Shown here piece after piece: positions 17,881 to 26,346 of a stretch of 64,000 nucleotides of DNA. The notes beneath the pieces were generated by a model. The model did not search any database. It saw only the letters and a list, made by a program, of their open reading frames with translations, and was not told the DNA's origin. The stretch spans positions 558,001 through 622,000 of the forward strand of contig NC_017834.1 in assembly GCF_000260715.1 (NCBI RefSeq), given 5' to 3'. The first letter of the stretch is position 1. Every line of letters begins with the position of its first letter. A program made the position numbers and the translations under genes. The stretch is from Bifidobacterium animalis subsp. animalis ATCC 25527. GTDB taxonomy: Bacteria > Actinomycetota > Actinomycetes > Actinomycetales > Bifidobacteriaceae.

Positions 17881-18876
17881 ATGGGGCAGACGCTCGATAA
17901 CAAGGCATTGGTAATAGGCGTCGCGTCGAGCGCATTGTTCGACCTGGGTGAGAGCGACCGGATCTTCCGCGAGGAGGGTGTTGAAGCCTACGAACGATAT
18001 CAGAACGAGCATTTGGAAGAACCGTTCCGTCCTGGTGTCGCGTTCCCCTTCATTTCGAAATTGCTTGAGTTCAATTCGGTCTTCGACGGCGATGATCGGG
18101 GTGTGGAGGTGGTGGTGCTGTCGTGCAACAGTCCGCGCACCGGGTTGCGTGTGATGAACAGCATCGAGCATTACGGGCTCGACATCACTCGTTCGGTGTT
18201 CCGCAGTGGCATCTCGCCCTTCGAGTATATGAAGGCGTTCGACATGGCGCTGTTCCTCTCGGCGGATGATGCGGATGTGCGCGAGGCCGTGGCCGAGGGA
18301 TTCCCAGCCGGCTGCGTGCTGCCGCTCAGTGGTTCCGGAAACCGCGGCGATGGAACCGCGGCGGAGGCGACGCATGTGCACGAGTCGGGCGAGGAGCTGC
18401 GTGTGGCCTTCGACTTCGATGGCGTGCTCGCGGGCGACTCGGCGGAGCGCGTGTTCCGTGAGGCTCAGGTGAGCGACCCGGCCAATGCGCTTGAGAAATA
18501 CAACGAGCATGAGGCTGACCTGGCGAACAAGCCGATCGAGGAGGGGCCGCTCAAACGGTTGCTTGAGGGCATCAACATACTGCAGAATGCGGCACGTGAA
18601 TACAAGGAGGCCAATCCGGCGGCCCAGACCCCGAACCTGCGCGTCGCGCTCGTGACGGCGCGGAGTGGCAAGGCGCAGAAACGGGCCGTGAACACGTTGG
18701 AGGACTGGGGGTTGACGGTCGACGACGCGTTCTTCCTCGGAGGCCTGAACAAGGCGCCCTTCCTCAACCGCATGCAGCCCGACATCTTCTTCGACGACCA
18801 GATGGGCAATCTCGACCGGTACACACTCTCCATACCCTCGGTGCACATCCCGTTCGGCGCGCGCAACGGGGAATAG
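17881..18876 (+). CDS. 5'-nucleotidase-like protein (cytosolic NT5C1 family)
   Basis: The 331-aa sequence resembles the 5-nucleotidase family related to vertebrate cN-I. It contains LVIGVASSALFDLGESD, VEVVVLSCNSPRTGLRVMNS and the HAD-type nucleophile motif VAFDFDGVLAGDSAERVF near residue 178. VALVTARSGKAQKRAVNTL and DIFFDDQMGNLDR follow. It would dephosphorylate nucleoside monophosphates in the cytosol. The DxD pair and downstream Lys/Asp motifs are intact, so activity is plausible. The start at 17881 has a GGGAGGCGAT Shine-Dalgarno. No operon partner is evident. Confidence 0.85.
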   Translation: MGQTLDNKALVIGVASSALFDLGESDRIFREEGVEAYERYQNEHLEEPFRPGVAFPFISKLLEFNSVFDGDDRGVEVVVLSCNSPRTGLRVMNSIEHYGLDITRSVFRSGISPFEYMKAFDMALFLSADDADVREAVAEGFPAGCVLPLSGSGNRGDGTAAEATHVHESGEELRVAFDFDGVLAGDSAERVFREAQVSDPANALEKYNEHEADLANKPIEEGPLKRLLEGINILQNAAREYKEANPAAQTPNLRVALVTARSGKAQKRAVNTLEDWGLTVDDAFFLGGLNKAPFLNRMQPDIFFDDQMGNLDRYTLSIPSVHIPFGARNGE

Positions 18877-18979
18877 GTCGACGACGGGTGGCTAGGCAGA
18901 ACCGGGGGCGCTATGTGGTCACGCGGTGGATGATTGCGGGGCATCATAGAATTCACAATGTGCATGTTATGCTGGAACA

Positions 18980-19555
18980 ATGCAACCAAATAAGACGCTG
19001 AGCGTGAACGGCGAGCCTTTCGAAGTGCTACGGCTGCTTGGGAAAGGAAAGGGCGGGTACTCTTTTCTCGTGCGTTCTCAATCGCATTCAAAAACCGAAT
19101 ACGTGCTCAAACAAATGCGCCATGAACCCATGCCATTCCTTCAGCCCAACGACAAAGTGCAGGTGGAGATTCGCGATTACCGCCGACTGCGCGAGCTCGG
19201 CATACGGTTGCCGGCGATGCTTGACATCGACATCGCCAAGGAGCGCATTCTCAAGGAATACATCGACGGGCCCACGGTCTTCGATCTGGTGCTCACCGAC
19301 CAGATGGACGACTCCTATGTGGAACAGGTGCGTGAGATGGCCAAGCGCTTGCAATCCCACCGTCTGAACATCGATTACTTCCCGACGAATTTCGTGGTGG
19401 AAAACGGGCTGGTGTACTATATAGACTTCGAATGCGCCGCCTACACACGCGAACGCAGCTTCGACGGCTGGGGCGTCACCTACTGGTCGAAGACCCCTGA
19501 ATTCCTGCGGTTCGTGGCCGCGCATGCACCGCATGCACCCGCTGCGGCGCAATGA
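18980..19555 (+). CDS. Small protein-kinase-like protein
   Basis: This 191-aa protein looks like a minimal eukaryotic-type kinase fold. The Gly-rich loop is LGKGKGGYSFLV (residues 20-31), the candidate ATP-anchoring Lys is in YVLKQM (near 45), the catalytic-loop-like NIDYFPTNFVV is near 130, and YYIDFE replaces DFG near 142. The substrate lobe is much reduced. It could be a small-molecule or RIO/Bud32-like kinase. TATGCT lies 6 nt before the ATG. The OLD nuclease gene starts 26 bp after its stop, suggesting a two-gene unit. Function is unassigned. Confidence 0.7.
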   Translation: MQPNKTLSVNGEPFEVLRLLGKGKGGYSFLVRSQSHSKTEYVLKQMRHEPMPFLQPNDKVQVEIRDYRRLRELGIRLPAMLDIDIAKERILKEYIDGPTVFDLVLTDQMDDSYVEQVREMAKRLQSHRLNIDYFPTNFVVENGLVYYIDFECAAYTRERSFDGWGVTYWSKTPEFLRFVAAHAPHAPAAAQ

Positions 19556-19580
19556 CATGATTTCAAGGAATCGGTGGCCC

Positions 19581-21128
19581 ATGAGACTGACCTCGCTGAG
19601 CATTGCGAACCACAGCCGCGTCACCGATTTCCGAATCGACGTCCGTCGGCATCTCGTGCTGGTGGGTACGAATGAATCAGGCAAATCCTCCATTCTGCGG
19701 TGCCTCGATCTTGTGTTGGGCAAGTCGACCGCCGACCTGTATGCCACGGTCACTGCGGCGGATATTCGCGAGCTGCAGCTGCCGTTCACCATTGCCGTCG
19801 AGCTGGAGAACGACGGCATGCACACTTGCATGCGCTTCGAGGCCGCGCTCGATGCCGATGGCGAGACCGTGCACATCTCGCGCACAATGGGAGACGATGG
19901 ACACGCCGTGACCGCGGCCGATCTGGCGCGGATCGGCTGGGTGTACCTTTCCGATTCCTTCCCGCCGAACCGTGAGACCCAGCATGAGATTGTCGACGAA
20001 CTGCTCGAAACCGTGCAACTTGAGCAGGAGGAAGCCATATTCGAGGCGGTCGCAGACCAGTACGCGCGCCTGCTGGACTCCTCGCCGGCCCTTCTCGCAT
20101 TGCGCAAACGCATCGCCGACGCGCTCACGTCGGCGCTTCCGATGCGTTGCAATCCGAACAATCTCGTGTTCGTGCCGGGTTCCAAACTCAACCGCAATCC
20201 GTTCAGCGACGTGCACCTGCAATTGCGCATGCACGGCAAGCAGCGTGGCCTATGGGAGCAATCAGGAGGCCTGCGGTCGATCTACACCGTTGCCTTGTAT
20301 GATCTGCTCGACGAGCACGTGCATATCGTCGGTCTCGACGAGCCCGAGACGCATCTGCATCCGACGAGCCAGCGAAATCTGGCGCGATTGCTCAAGGAGG
20401 GGGCGAGCCAGAAGATCCTCGCCACGCACTCGCCCGACATCATCGGCGAATTCGAGCCCGACCAGATCGTCGTCGTGCGCGCGAACGGCGGCGTGGTCCA
20501 ACCCCGGCGCGATTTCCTGAGCGAAGACGACAAGCTGCTTCTGCATATGTGGGTGCGTGATCGGCTCGAACCGCTCACCGCCGAGCATGTAATTGTGGTG
20601 GAAGGCGTGACGGATCGCGCGCTCGTCGAACATTGCGCCAATGTGACCGGGCGTAATCTCGATGCCCACGGCGTCGTGCTGCTCGAAGCAGGCGGTTGCC
20701 GTGAGATGCCCGCATGGCAGCGGGTGTTCGGCGAACACGGCTTCCGCGTGCCGCTCACGCAGCTCGTTGACGAGGATGCCCAGGGCGATCTCGCACACCA
20801 GTACCACGTACGGGCCGGCGAACTTGAATCCAAGCGTGTGTTCGTCTCACACGTCGATCTCGAAGCTGAGTACATTCGCGCGCTGGGGGTTGATCTCGCA
20901 TACGAAGCGCTTTCACAAAGCGATCTGTTCCGCCCGGCGGAGACGAAGTCGTTGCGCACGGCACGCCAGCAGGGGACGCTGAATGAGGGCATGCTCGCAG
21001 ATTTCTGCCGCATGCGCGCGAACAAGACGCGTGCCGTGCTTGCTGTACTGTCCCGCATCAGCGCGAAACGGGCTCGTAGGATCGACAGTGTGCAAAGACT
21101 GCTCACTTCGGTGATCGGTCTGGCATGA
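19581..21128 (+). CDS. OLD-family ATPase/TOPRIM nuclease
   Basis: This 515-aa protein has an N-terminal ABC/SMC-like ATPase: Walker A LVGTNESGKSSIL at residues about 26-38, Q/signature region QSGGLRSIYTVAL, Walker B IVGLDEPETHLHP near 249-261 and switch His in ILATHSPD. A C-terminal TOPRIM domain follows, with the metal-binding Glu in VIVVEGVTDRALVE (near 339) and the acidic pair in LVDEDAQGD. The OLD family includes P2 Old and GajA, which cut DNA in phage defence. No UvrD-like GajB partner is present; the neighbour is a kinase-like gene. An AAGGA Shine-Dalgarno supports the start at 19581; upstream ATGs (19524, 19557) overlap or abut the kinase gene. Confidence 0.88.
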   Translation: MRLTSLSIANHSRVTDFRIDVRRHLVLVGTNESGKSSILRCLDLVLGKSTADLYATVTAADIRELQLPFTIAVELENDGMHTCMRFEAALDADGETVHISRTMGDDGHAVTAADLARIGWVYLSDSFPPNRETQHEIVDELLETVQLEQEEAIFEAVADQYARLLDSSPALLALRKRIADALTSALPMRCNPNNLVFVPGSKLNRNPFSDVHLQLRMHGKQRGLWEQSGGLRSIYTVALYDLLDEHVHIVGLDEPETHLHPTSQRNLARLLKEGASQKILATHSPDIIGEFEPDQIVVVRANGGVVQPRRDFLSEDDKLLLHMWVRDRLEPLTAEHVIVVEGVTDRALVEHCANVTGRNLDAHGVVLLEAGGCREMPAWQRVFGEHGFRVPLTQLVDEDAQGDLAHQYHVRAGELESKRVFVSHVDLEAEYIRALGVDLAYEALSQSDLFRPAETKSLRTARQQGTLNEGMLADFCRMRANKTRAVLAVLSRISAKRARRIDSVQRLLTSVIGLA

Positions 21129-21261
21129 GCCCCTCCCCAGACGATTGTGAATGTCGGCGTTCGCTATGGCATTCCACAGCCGTCGCTTGACAGTGACACG
21201 TCGAATTGCCAGTATGTTCGATACGACTCGAATATGCTGGCAATCTCAATATGGAGTGGGT

Positions 21262-22221
21262 ATGGGTTCTCGAACGATCGGAACACGGTGCAGATCACTG
21301 TTGGCTGCCGTGGGTGCGTTGACGTTGTGCGTGGCGCTGGGGGCGTGCGGTGCGAGGCATGACGAGCGCGCTGCGGAAGGCGGATCGCAGGCCGCTGCCT
21401 CGCCCACACCCTCGCAGACCGCTCAGGAACGCACGCGCGGCACGGACTCGCTGCTTTCCGCCGATCTGATCGAACAGATTCGCCAACTGGACGGCAACCC
21501 GGATCCACAGACCACGCGTTCGGTGTTCGCCGGCATTCTCTTCAACGGTCCGGGTCATGAGAGCCCGGGCGCTCCGGGGGCGTGGGGCGACTCCGGATGC
21601 GACGCGAACAAGCCGGTGCGCGTGATCACCGTGCGCGGTACGAACGAGCAACTCGACGGCGGCATGCTGGGGCCGCTCGCACAGCAGATCGCCAGTGCGT
21701 TCCCGGGTCGCATTCAAGTGACACCATTGGAGTATGCGGCAAGCGTGGAGCCCGGAACGCAGGCGGACGGCGTGAATCTGCTCATCAGCACCCTCAATGG
21801 GCAGGCCGAGCAGTGCCCGGCGCAGCGCACCGTGCTGCTCGGGTACTCGCAGGGAGCGATGGTGGTGGGGGACGCGCTGAGCGCGCCCGATGTGCGGCCG
21901 AACGAAGACAACGGGTATACGCTCAGTGACCGGGCCTCGGAGAACGTCATTGCGGCGGAATTGTTCGGCGACCCGCGCTTCAACAGCGAAACATCGTATG
22001 ACGTCGGCGATTTCACCAAGGGCACGAACGGTGTGATGGGAGCCCGCGGCCCGCACGAGCTCGACCGATATGCCTCGCGTACACAGAGCTATTGCAATTA
22101 CGATGACCTGATCTGCCAGACGTATGGGTCGCGCAAGGGGCACCGCGAATACGCGACGAACGGCTTGCGCGACCAGGCGGCCGAATATGCGATTGGGCGC
22201 ATACGCGCCGTGCTGCGGTGA
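21262..22221 (+). CDS. Cutinase-family serine esterase, predicted lipoprotein
   Basis: This 319-aa protein has a lipoprotein signal: Arg-rich n-region, hydrophobic core LLAAVGALTLCVALGAC and lipobox LGAC near residue 29. A Ser/Thr/Ala linker leads to a cutinase domain (about 110-319). The nucleophile Ser is in LLGYSQGAMV. The Asp (in YCNYDDLIC) and His (in KGHREYA) of the triad follow at the expected order near the C-terminus, with two flanking Cys. It should be a surface alpha/beta-hydrolase acting on esters; the substrate is unknown. The GGAGTGGGT Shine-Dalgarno selects the start at 21262. Confidence 0.85.
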   Translation: MGSRTIGTRCRSLLAAVGALTLCVALGACGARHDERAAEGGSQAAASPTPSQTAQERTRGTDSLLSADLIEQIRQLDGNPDPQTTRSVFAGILFNGPGHESPGAPGAWGDSGCDANKPVRVITVRGTNEQLDGGMLGPLAQQIASAFPGRIQVTPLEYAASVEPGTQADGVNLLISTLNGQAEQCPAQRTVLLGYSQGAMVVGDALSAPDVRPNEDNGYTLSDRASENVIAAELFGDPRFNSETSYDVGDFTKGTNGVMGARGPHELDRYASRTQSYCNYDDLICQTYGSRKGHREYATNGLRDQAAEYAIGRIRAVLR

Positions 22222-22312
22222 ATCGTCGCATGCGCATGCACATGCGCAATATATGGCGGGCGCATGTTCGTGAAATATCATGGAATACATATCGATGCAC
22301 GGAAAGGGAGCC

Positions 22313-23734
22313 ATGGCAGGCCATGAGATCAAGTGCCCGCATTGCGGCGAATCGTTCACCATCGACGAGGCGGGCTACGCCGACATCGTGCAGCAGGTGC
22401 GGGGGCAGGAATTCGGCCGCGAACTCGAATCACGCCTGAAGCTGGCCGAAGACGACAAGGCGAAGGCGGTCGAGCTCGCACGGCAGAAGGCGAACAGCGA
22501 GCTGCAGCAGGCGAAGGCGAGCAAGGACGCCGAGATTAGTGAACTCAAAGCACAGCTGGCGGCATTCGAGGACCGTCAGAAACTCGCGGTGTCCGAAGCG
22601 GTGGGCGATGTGGAGAAGGAACGCGACGAGCTTCGCCACGAGGTGGAACGGCTGAAATCGGATGCCGAATCGGAGCGGGAGCTGGCCAAGGCGAATCTGG
22701 AGGCCGAGAAGGCGAAAGCGGCGGCCGAGAAGGACGTGCGGATCCAACAGCTGCAGTCGCAACTCGACAATGCGCAGACCTCGAAGCAGCTCGAGATCGC
22801 CGAGCAGGTGAGCAAGGTCGAACGTGAGCGCGACCGGCTGCGTGGTGAACTCGACACGGCGAAGATGCAGCAGGAACTCGAGCTCAAGTCGGTGCGGGAG
22901 CAATACGAGGTGCAGCTGCGTGACCGGGAAGACGAGATCGAGCGTCTGCGCGATTTCAAAACGCGGCTCTCCACGAAGATGGTGGGCGAATCGCTGGAAC
23001 GGCACTGTCAGGACGAATTCAACAAAGTGCGCATGGGTTCGTTCCCGAACGCATACTTCGAAAAGGACAACGATGCGCGAACCGGCAGCAAGGGCGATTT
23101 CATCTTCCGTGATTACGACGGACCGGAGGATGACGAGGGTCGCACCGAGTTCATCTCGATCATGTTCGAGATGAAGAACGAGAACGAGACGACCGCCACG
23201 AAGCACAGGAACGAGGACTTCTTCAAGGAGCTCGACAAAGACAGGCGCGAGAAGGGCTGCGAATATGCGGTGCTCGTGTCGATGCTCGAAGAGGACAGCG
23301 ACCTGTACAACCAGGGGATCGTCGACGTCTCGTACCGCTACCCGAAGATGTACGTGATTCGCCCCCAGTACTTCATCCAGATGATCACGCTGTTGCGCAA
23401 CGCGGCACGCGGCACCCTGGAATACAGGCGCGAACTGGCCGAGATGCGCGCCCAGAACATCGACATCACGAACTTCGAAGACAAGCTCAACGAATTCAAG
23501 AACGGATTCGAACGCAATTACGAGCTCGCCTCGAAAAAGTTCCAGACCGTGATCGACGAGATCGACAAGTCGATCGACCACCTGCAGAAGACGAAGAAGG
23601 CATTGCTCGGCTCCGAAGACAACCTGAGGATCGCGAACAAGAAGGTGCAGGAGGTGACGGTGCGCCGCTTGACATACAAGAATCCGACGATGCAGGAGAA
23701 ATTCAAGCAGGCGCGTGCGGGCCAAGGTGAGTGA
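22313..23734 (+). CDS. DUF2130 coiled-coil protein
   Basis: This is a 473-aa protein with an N-terminal CPHCGESFTIDEAGYADIV zinc-ribbon-like motif containing a single CxxC. A very long coiled coil (about residues 35-230, Glu/Lys/Ala heptads) follows, then a globular DUF2130 domain (about 235-420). In it, KGDFIFRDYDG, ISIMFEMKNEN and GCEYAVLVSMLEEDS resemble a PD-(D/E)xK-like nuclease core; that resemblance is inference. The family's function is unknown. A short basic tail ends the protein. The start is placed where homologues begin; in-frame ATGs at 22280 and 22295 are possible. The jet operon begins 226 bp downstream. Confidence 0.85.
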   Translation: MAGHEIKCPHCGESFTIDEAGYADIVQQVRGQEFGRELESRLKLAEDDKAKAVELARQKANSELQQAKASKDAEISELKAQLAAFEDRQKLAVSEAVGDVEKERDELRHEVERLKSDAESERELAKANLEAEKAKAAAEKDVRIQQLQSQLDNAQTSKQLEIAEQVSKVERERDRLRGELDTAKMQQELELKSVREQYEVQLRDREDEIERLRDFKTRLSTKMVGESLERHCQDEFNKVRMGSFPNAYFEKDNDARTGSKGDFIFRDYDGPEDDEGRTEFISIMFEMKNENETTATKHRNEDFFKELDKDRREKGCEYAVLVSMLEEDSDLYNQGIVDVSYRYPKMYVIRPQYFIQMITLLRNAARGTLEYRRELAEMRAQNIDITNFEDKLNEFKNGFERNYELASKKFQTVIDEIDKSIDHLQKTKKALLGSEDNLRIANKKVQEVTVRRLTYKNPTMQEKFKQARAGQGE

Positions 23735-23829
23735 ATCCCGCAGATGTGCCAGCAGGCGCGGAACCGAAGCCAGATTCAGGTTCCACGTCGTCGACCAACG
23801 CGGGGATCCCACTGCGGAACACTGCTGCA

Positions 23830-23895
23830 GTGGTCGTTGTAACTGTGTGAATGGTTGAAATGGCAGTTTTTGTGGAAGATTGTGGTCGTTGTAAC
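23830..23895 (+). repeat. Two copies of a 14-bp motif 52 bp apart upstream of jetA
   Basis: GTGGTCGTTGTAAC occurs at 23830-23843 and again, identical, at 23882-23895. The second copy ends 65 bp before the jetA ATG. This may be a regulatory site or the remnant of a tandem duplication. Confidence 0.55.
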
Positions 23896-23960
23896 CATGA
23901 CGTGTGTGTATACCGACTCCTTGCCGGCCGGTAGAATGGCGGGAGGAAAGGAACGGCGGT

Positions 23961-25535
23961 ATGGCGGATGTGCGGAGTGAATTGGCCCAGTTGAGGCCGG
24001 TGTATGAGACCGGCGTGCTGCGCATGCTACTGCACAAGTATTCCGATATCTACATCGCCATGCTGCGCGCCTGCTTCGACCCGCTCACTGCAGAAGTCCC
24101 GCAGGAGCGACTGCTGGCGCGCATGCGCGAGGCGATCGGCGAGCTCGCCGCCGATGGCACCTACACCCCGCGCGAGGGCGAGGACGACATGATGGCGGCC
24201 CGGCGCATACTCAAGGAGCTCAAAGCCGAGGATGCCGGCGACTATGCGTGGGTGGCCGATTCGATTGACCGCCGCCAGCACAGGCTCATGTGCCGCCTGA
24301 CCCAACGTGCCCATAGAGCCATCGAGGCATTGGCGACGCTTCAGCAACGCACAGTGTCGCTGTCCGGTGCGCAGGTGAATTCGATCATCATGGAGATCGA
24401 GAGCGCGCGCAAACAACTCACCGTGAATGTGGAGGAGCGCATTGAGCTGCTCGAACGTGAGATCGACGAACGGCAGCACCAGATCGACAATCTCAAGGCG
24501 CATGGCATTGGGCGGCGGCCCACTCGCGAGCAGGTGTCCGACATCATCAACGTCGTGTACAACACGCTGCGCGGGGTGCCTGTCGATTTGCGCGAATTGG
24601 TGATCACCGAGCGCGACAATGGCGATGCGTTGCGCCGGCGCATCGACGACGGCTCGATGAGCAGCAACGACATGCTCACGTTCTACCACGAGGAATACGA
24701 GCGCACGTACCGGCTCAGCGACGAGGGACGCCGCTTCAACGATGCATTCCAGGTGATGTATGCCCCGCAGAGCCGCGAGGAGCTCAACGAGGCGCTGCAA
24801 GACATCTCGAACAGCGAATGGCTGCATGGCGAGGCCGACGACCTCATGAGCGTGGTCAATCGGGAGTTCGAAGACATCTACGACGGCATAGACGATGTGC
24901 GTCACCAGATTCGTGTGACCGACGAAAGCGTGAAGCTTCTGGTGAGGCAGCAGACCGACATGCAGTTCCGCACGATGTCTCGTCAGCTCGCGAAGCTGTT
25001 CACCCAGTTGGGTGAGTCGGTGCATGCGAAAGGCCGCTACGACATTGGCACGGCGACCACCTCGTTGCTCACATTGCCGACCCGTGCGCGTGAAACACCC
25101 GTGAAAACCGCGGCTCCCAAACTGCAGATGCAGGTGGACGACGGCATCGCACAGGTCGATCTCAATGGCATCGTTGCGGCCGGCGGCCCACGCATCCACC
25201 ATATGATCGAATTGGTGGCCGCGCACCCGGTGCTCATCGACGATGCCGGCGGTGCGCTCGCCGATTCCGTTGTCGACATCGCAGCCAGTTTCAACGAACT
25301 TGCCGCCGACGAGCGCCGTGAGAGCGAAATCGTGGGCTTCCTGAGCTACTTGGGTTCCGCGTCGCCTACCGATGCCGCTGGCAATAGCGATGGCGGCCAG
25401 ATTCCCGTGCCCCGCGAGAGTCTGTGGCATTGCGTGACCACCGACGGTTGGACTCGCGTATGGCGCACCTGTGCGCTGTTCGTGCCCGGGCAGGTGCTGA
25501 AGGATTTTCTCGACGATACCATGGTGGAGGACTGA
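23961..25535 (+). CDS. jetA: Wadjet subunit JetA (DUF3375)
   Basis: This 524-aa protein is the kleisin-like subunit of a type I Wadjet complex. DUF3375 features are an N-terminal winged-helix-like region, a long central coiled coil (about residues 120-200) and a C-terminal domain ending [10 protein letters not shown]. Wadjet recognises small circular DNA by loop extrusion and cleaves it, limiting plasmids. The start at 23961 has a GGAAAGGAA Shine-Dalgarno. It is the first gene of a four-gene, tightly coupled operon; jetB starts 1 nt after its stop. Confidence 0.9.
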   Translation: MADVRSELAQLRPVYETGVLRMLLHKYSDIYIAMLRACFDPLTAEVPQERLLARMREAIGELAADGTYTPREGEDDMMAARRILKELKAEDAGDYAWVADSIDRRQHRLMCRLTQRAHRAIEALATLQQRTVSLSGAQVNSIIMEIESARKQLTVNVEERIELLEREIDERQHQIDNLKAHGIGRRPTREQVSDIINVVYNTLRGVPVDLRELVITERDNGDALRRRIDDGSMSSNDMLTFYHEEYERTYRLSDEGRRFNDAFQVMYAPQSREELNEALQDISNSEWLHGEADDLMSVVNREFEDIYDGIDDVRHQIRVTDESVKLLVRQQTDMQFRTMSRQLAKLFTQLGESVHAKGRYDIGTATTSLLTLPTRARETPVKTAAPKLQMQVDDGIAQVDLNGIVAAGGPRIHHMIELVAAHPVLIDDAGGALADSVVDIAASFNELAADERRESEIVGFLSYLGSASPTDAAGNSDGGQIPVPRESLWHCVTTDGWTRVWRTCALFVPGQVLKDFLDDTMVED

Positions 25536-25536
25536 T

Positions 25537-26346
25537 ATGGCGATGGACGACAGCACCGGGCAGGGAATTGCCGGCGATGCCAATCTGGGCATGGTCTCGA
25601 AGGTGCTCAGTGACGAGTATGAGGAAGGTGTGGCCGACGAGGCCGGCATGGCCGATCTGGCCAATGTGCATGCACTGTTCGATGGTGACATCGGTGACAT
25701 GCCCGCACCCGCCCGTGAGGCCGCGATTGCGTTGAAACGCAACAGGTCGATCAGCGGCGACATGTACCACCAGGCACTCGACTATATGGACCACGTGCGG
25801 CGTTCGCTCAACAACGACATGCTCGTGCCGGTCATCGACACCTACTATGAGGTGATGTATGCGGAGCCGATCGCTGCCGATGAATACGGCATACGATCGC
25901 TCAAGACCCGTGTCAGCCTGAGTGCCCGTGAGGCGGTGATGCTGGCTTCGCTGCGGCGCAAGGTGCTCGACTACGAGAATGTGGGCGCCGCGGCCGCCGA
26001 TTGGCTCATTTCGAAGGAGGAGATTGTCAACACGATGTCCACCGGCGCGGGCCCGCTTGCCGGCCGCAATTCGGAGGAGGCGGTGCAGGCGCAGGTGGAC
26101 CGCCTAATCGGCAGTGCGAAGAACAACGGCTTCCTGGCGCCTGTCGAAGACGACGAAGGCATGTATGTGATCACCAAACTCGTGCCCGTGGTGCTCAATC
26201 CGGAGCGCATCGCCGCATGGCTCGGCGCGGACGACGCATCGACCGCACAGCCCGAACCGGATGGAACAGGTGACGATTCCGACGGCTCCGGGCATACCGA
26301 CCAAGACGAATACCCCGAAGATGACGATATGGAGGCGCTGTTTTGA
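25537..26346 (+). CDS. jetB: Wadjet subunit JetB (DUF4194)
   Basis: This 269-aa protein is the KITE-like partner that bridges JetA and the SMC-like JetC. A DUF4194 core (about residues 70-235) contains [32 protein letters not shown] and [18 protein letters not shown]. The C-terminal 35 residues are acidic and low-complexity, longer than usual. The start codon lies 1 nt after the jetA stop with GGAGG inside the jetA 3' end. Its TGA overlaps the TTG of jetC. Confidence 0.9.
   Translation: MAMDDSTGQGIAGDANLGMVSKVLSDEYEEGVADEAGMADLANVHALFDGDIGDMPAPAREAAIALKRNRSISGDMYHQALDYMDHVRRSLNNDMLVPVIDTYYEVMYAEPIAADEYGIRSLKTRVSLSAREAVMLASLRRKVLDYENVGAAAADWLISKEEIVNTMSTGAGPLAGRNSEEAVQAQVDRLIGSAKNNGFLAPVEDDEGMYVITKLVPVVLNPERIAAWLGADDASTAQPEPDGTGDDSDGSGHTDQDEYPEDDDMEALF

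Noticed and set aside
22430..24037. 535-residue minus-strand open frame
   Set aside because: Antisense to the DUF2130 coiled-coil gene; Leu/Phe/His-rich shadow of Glu/Lys codons.
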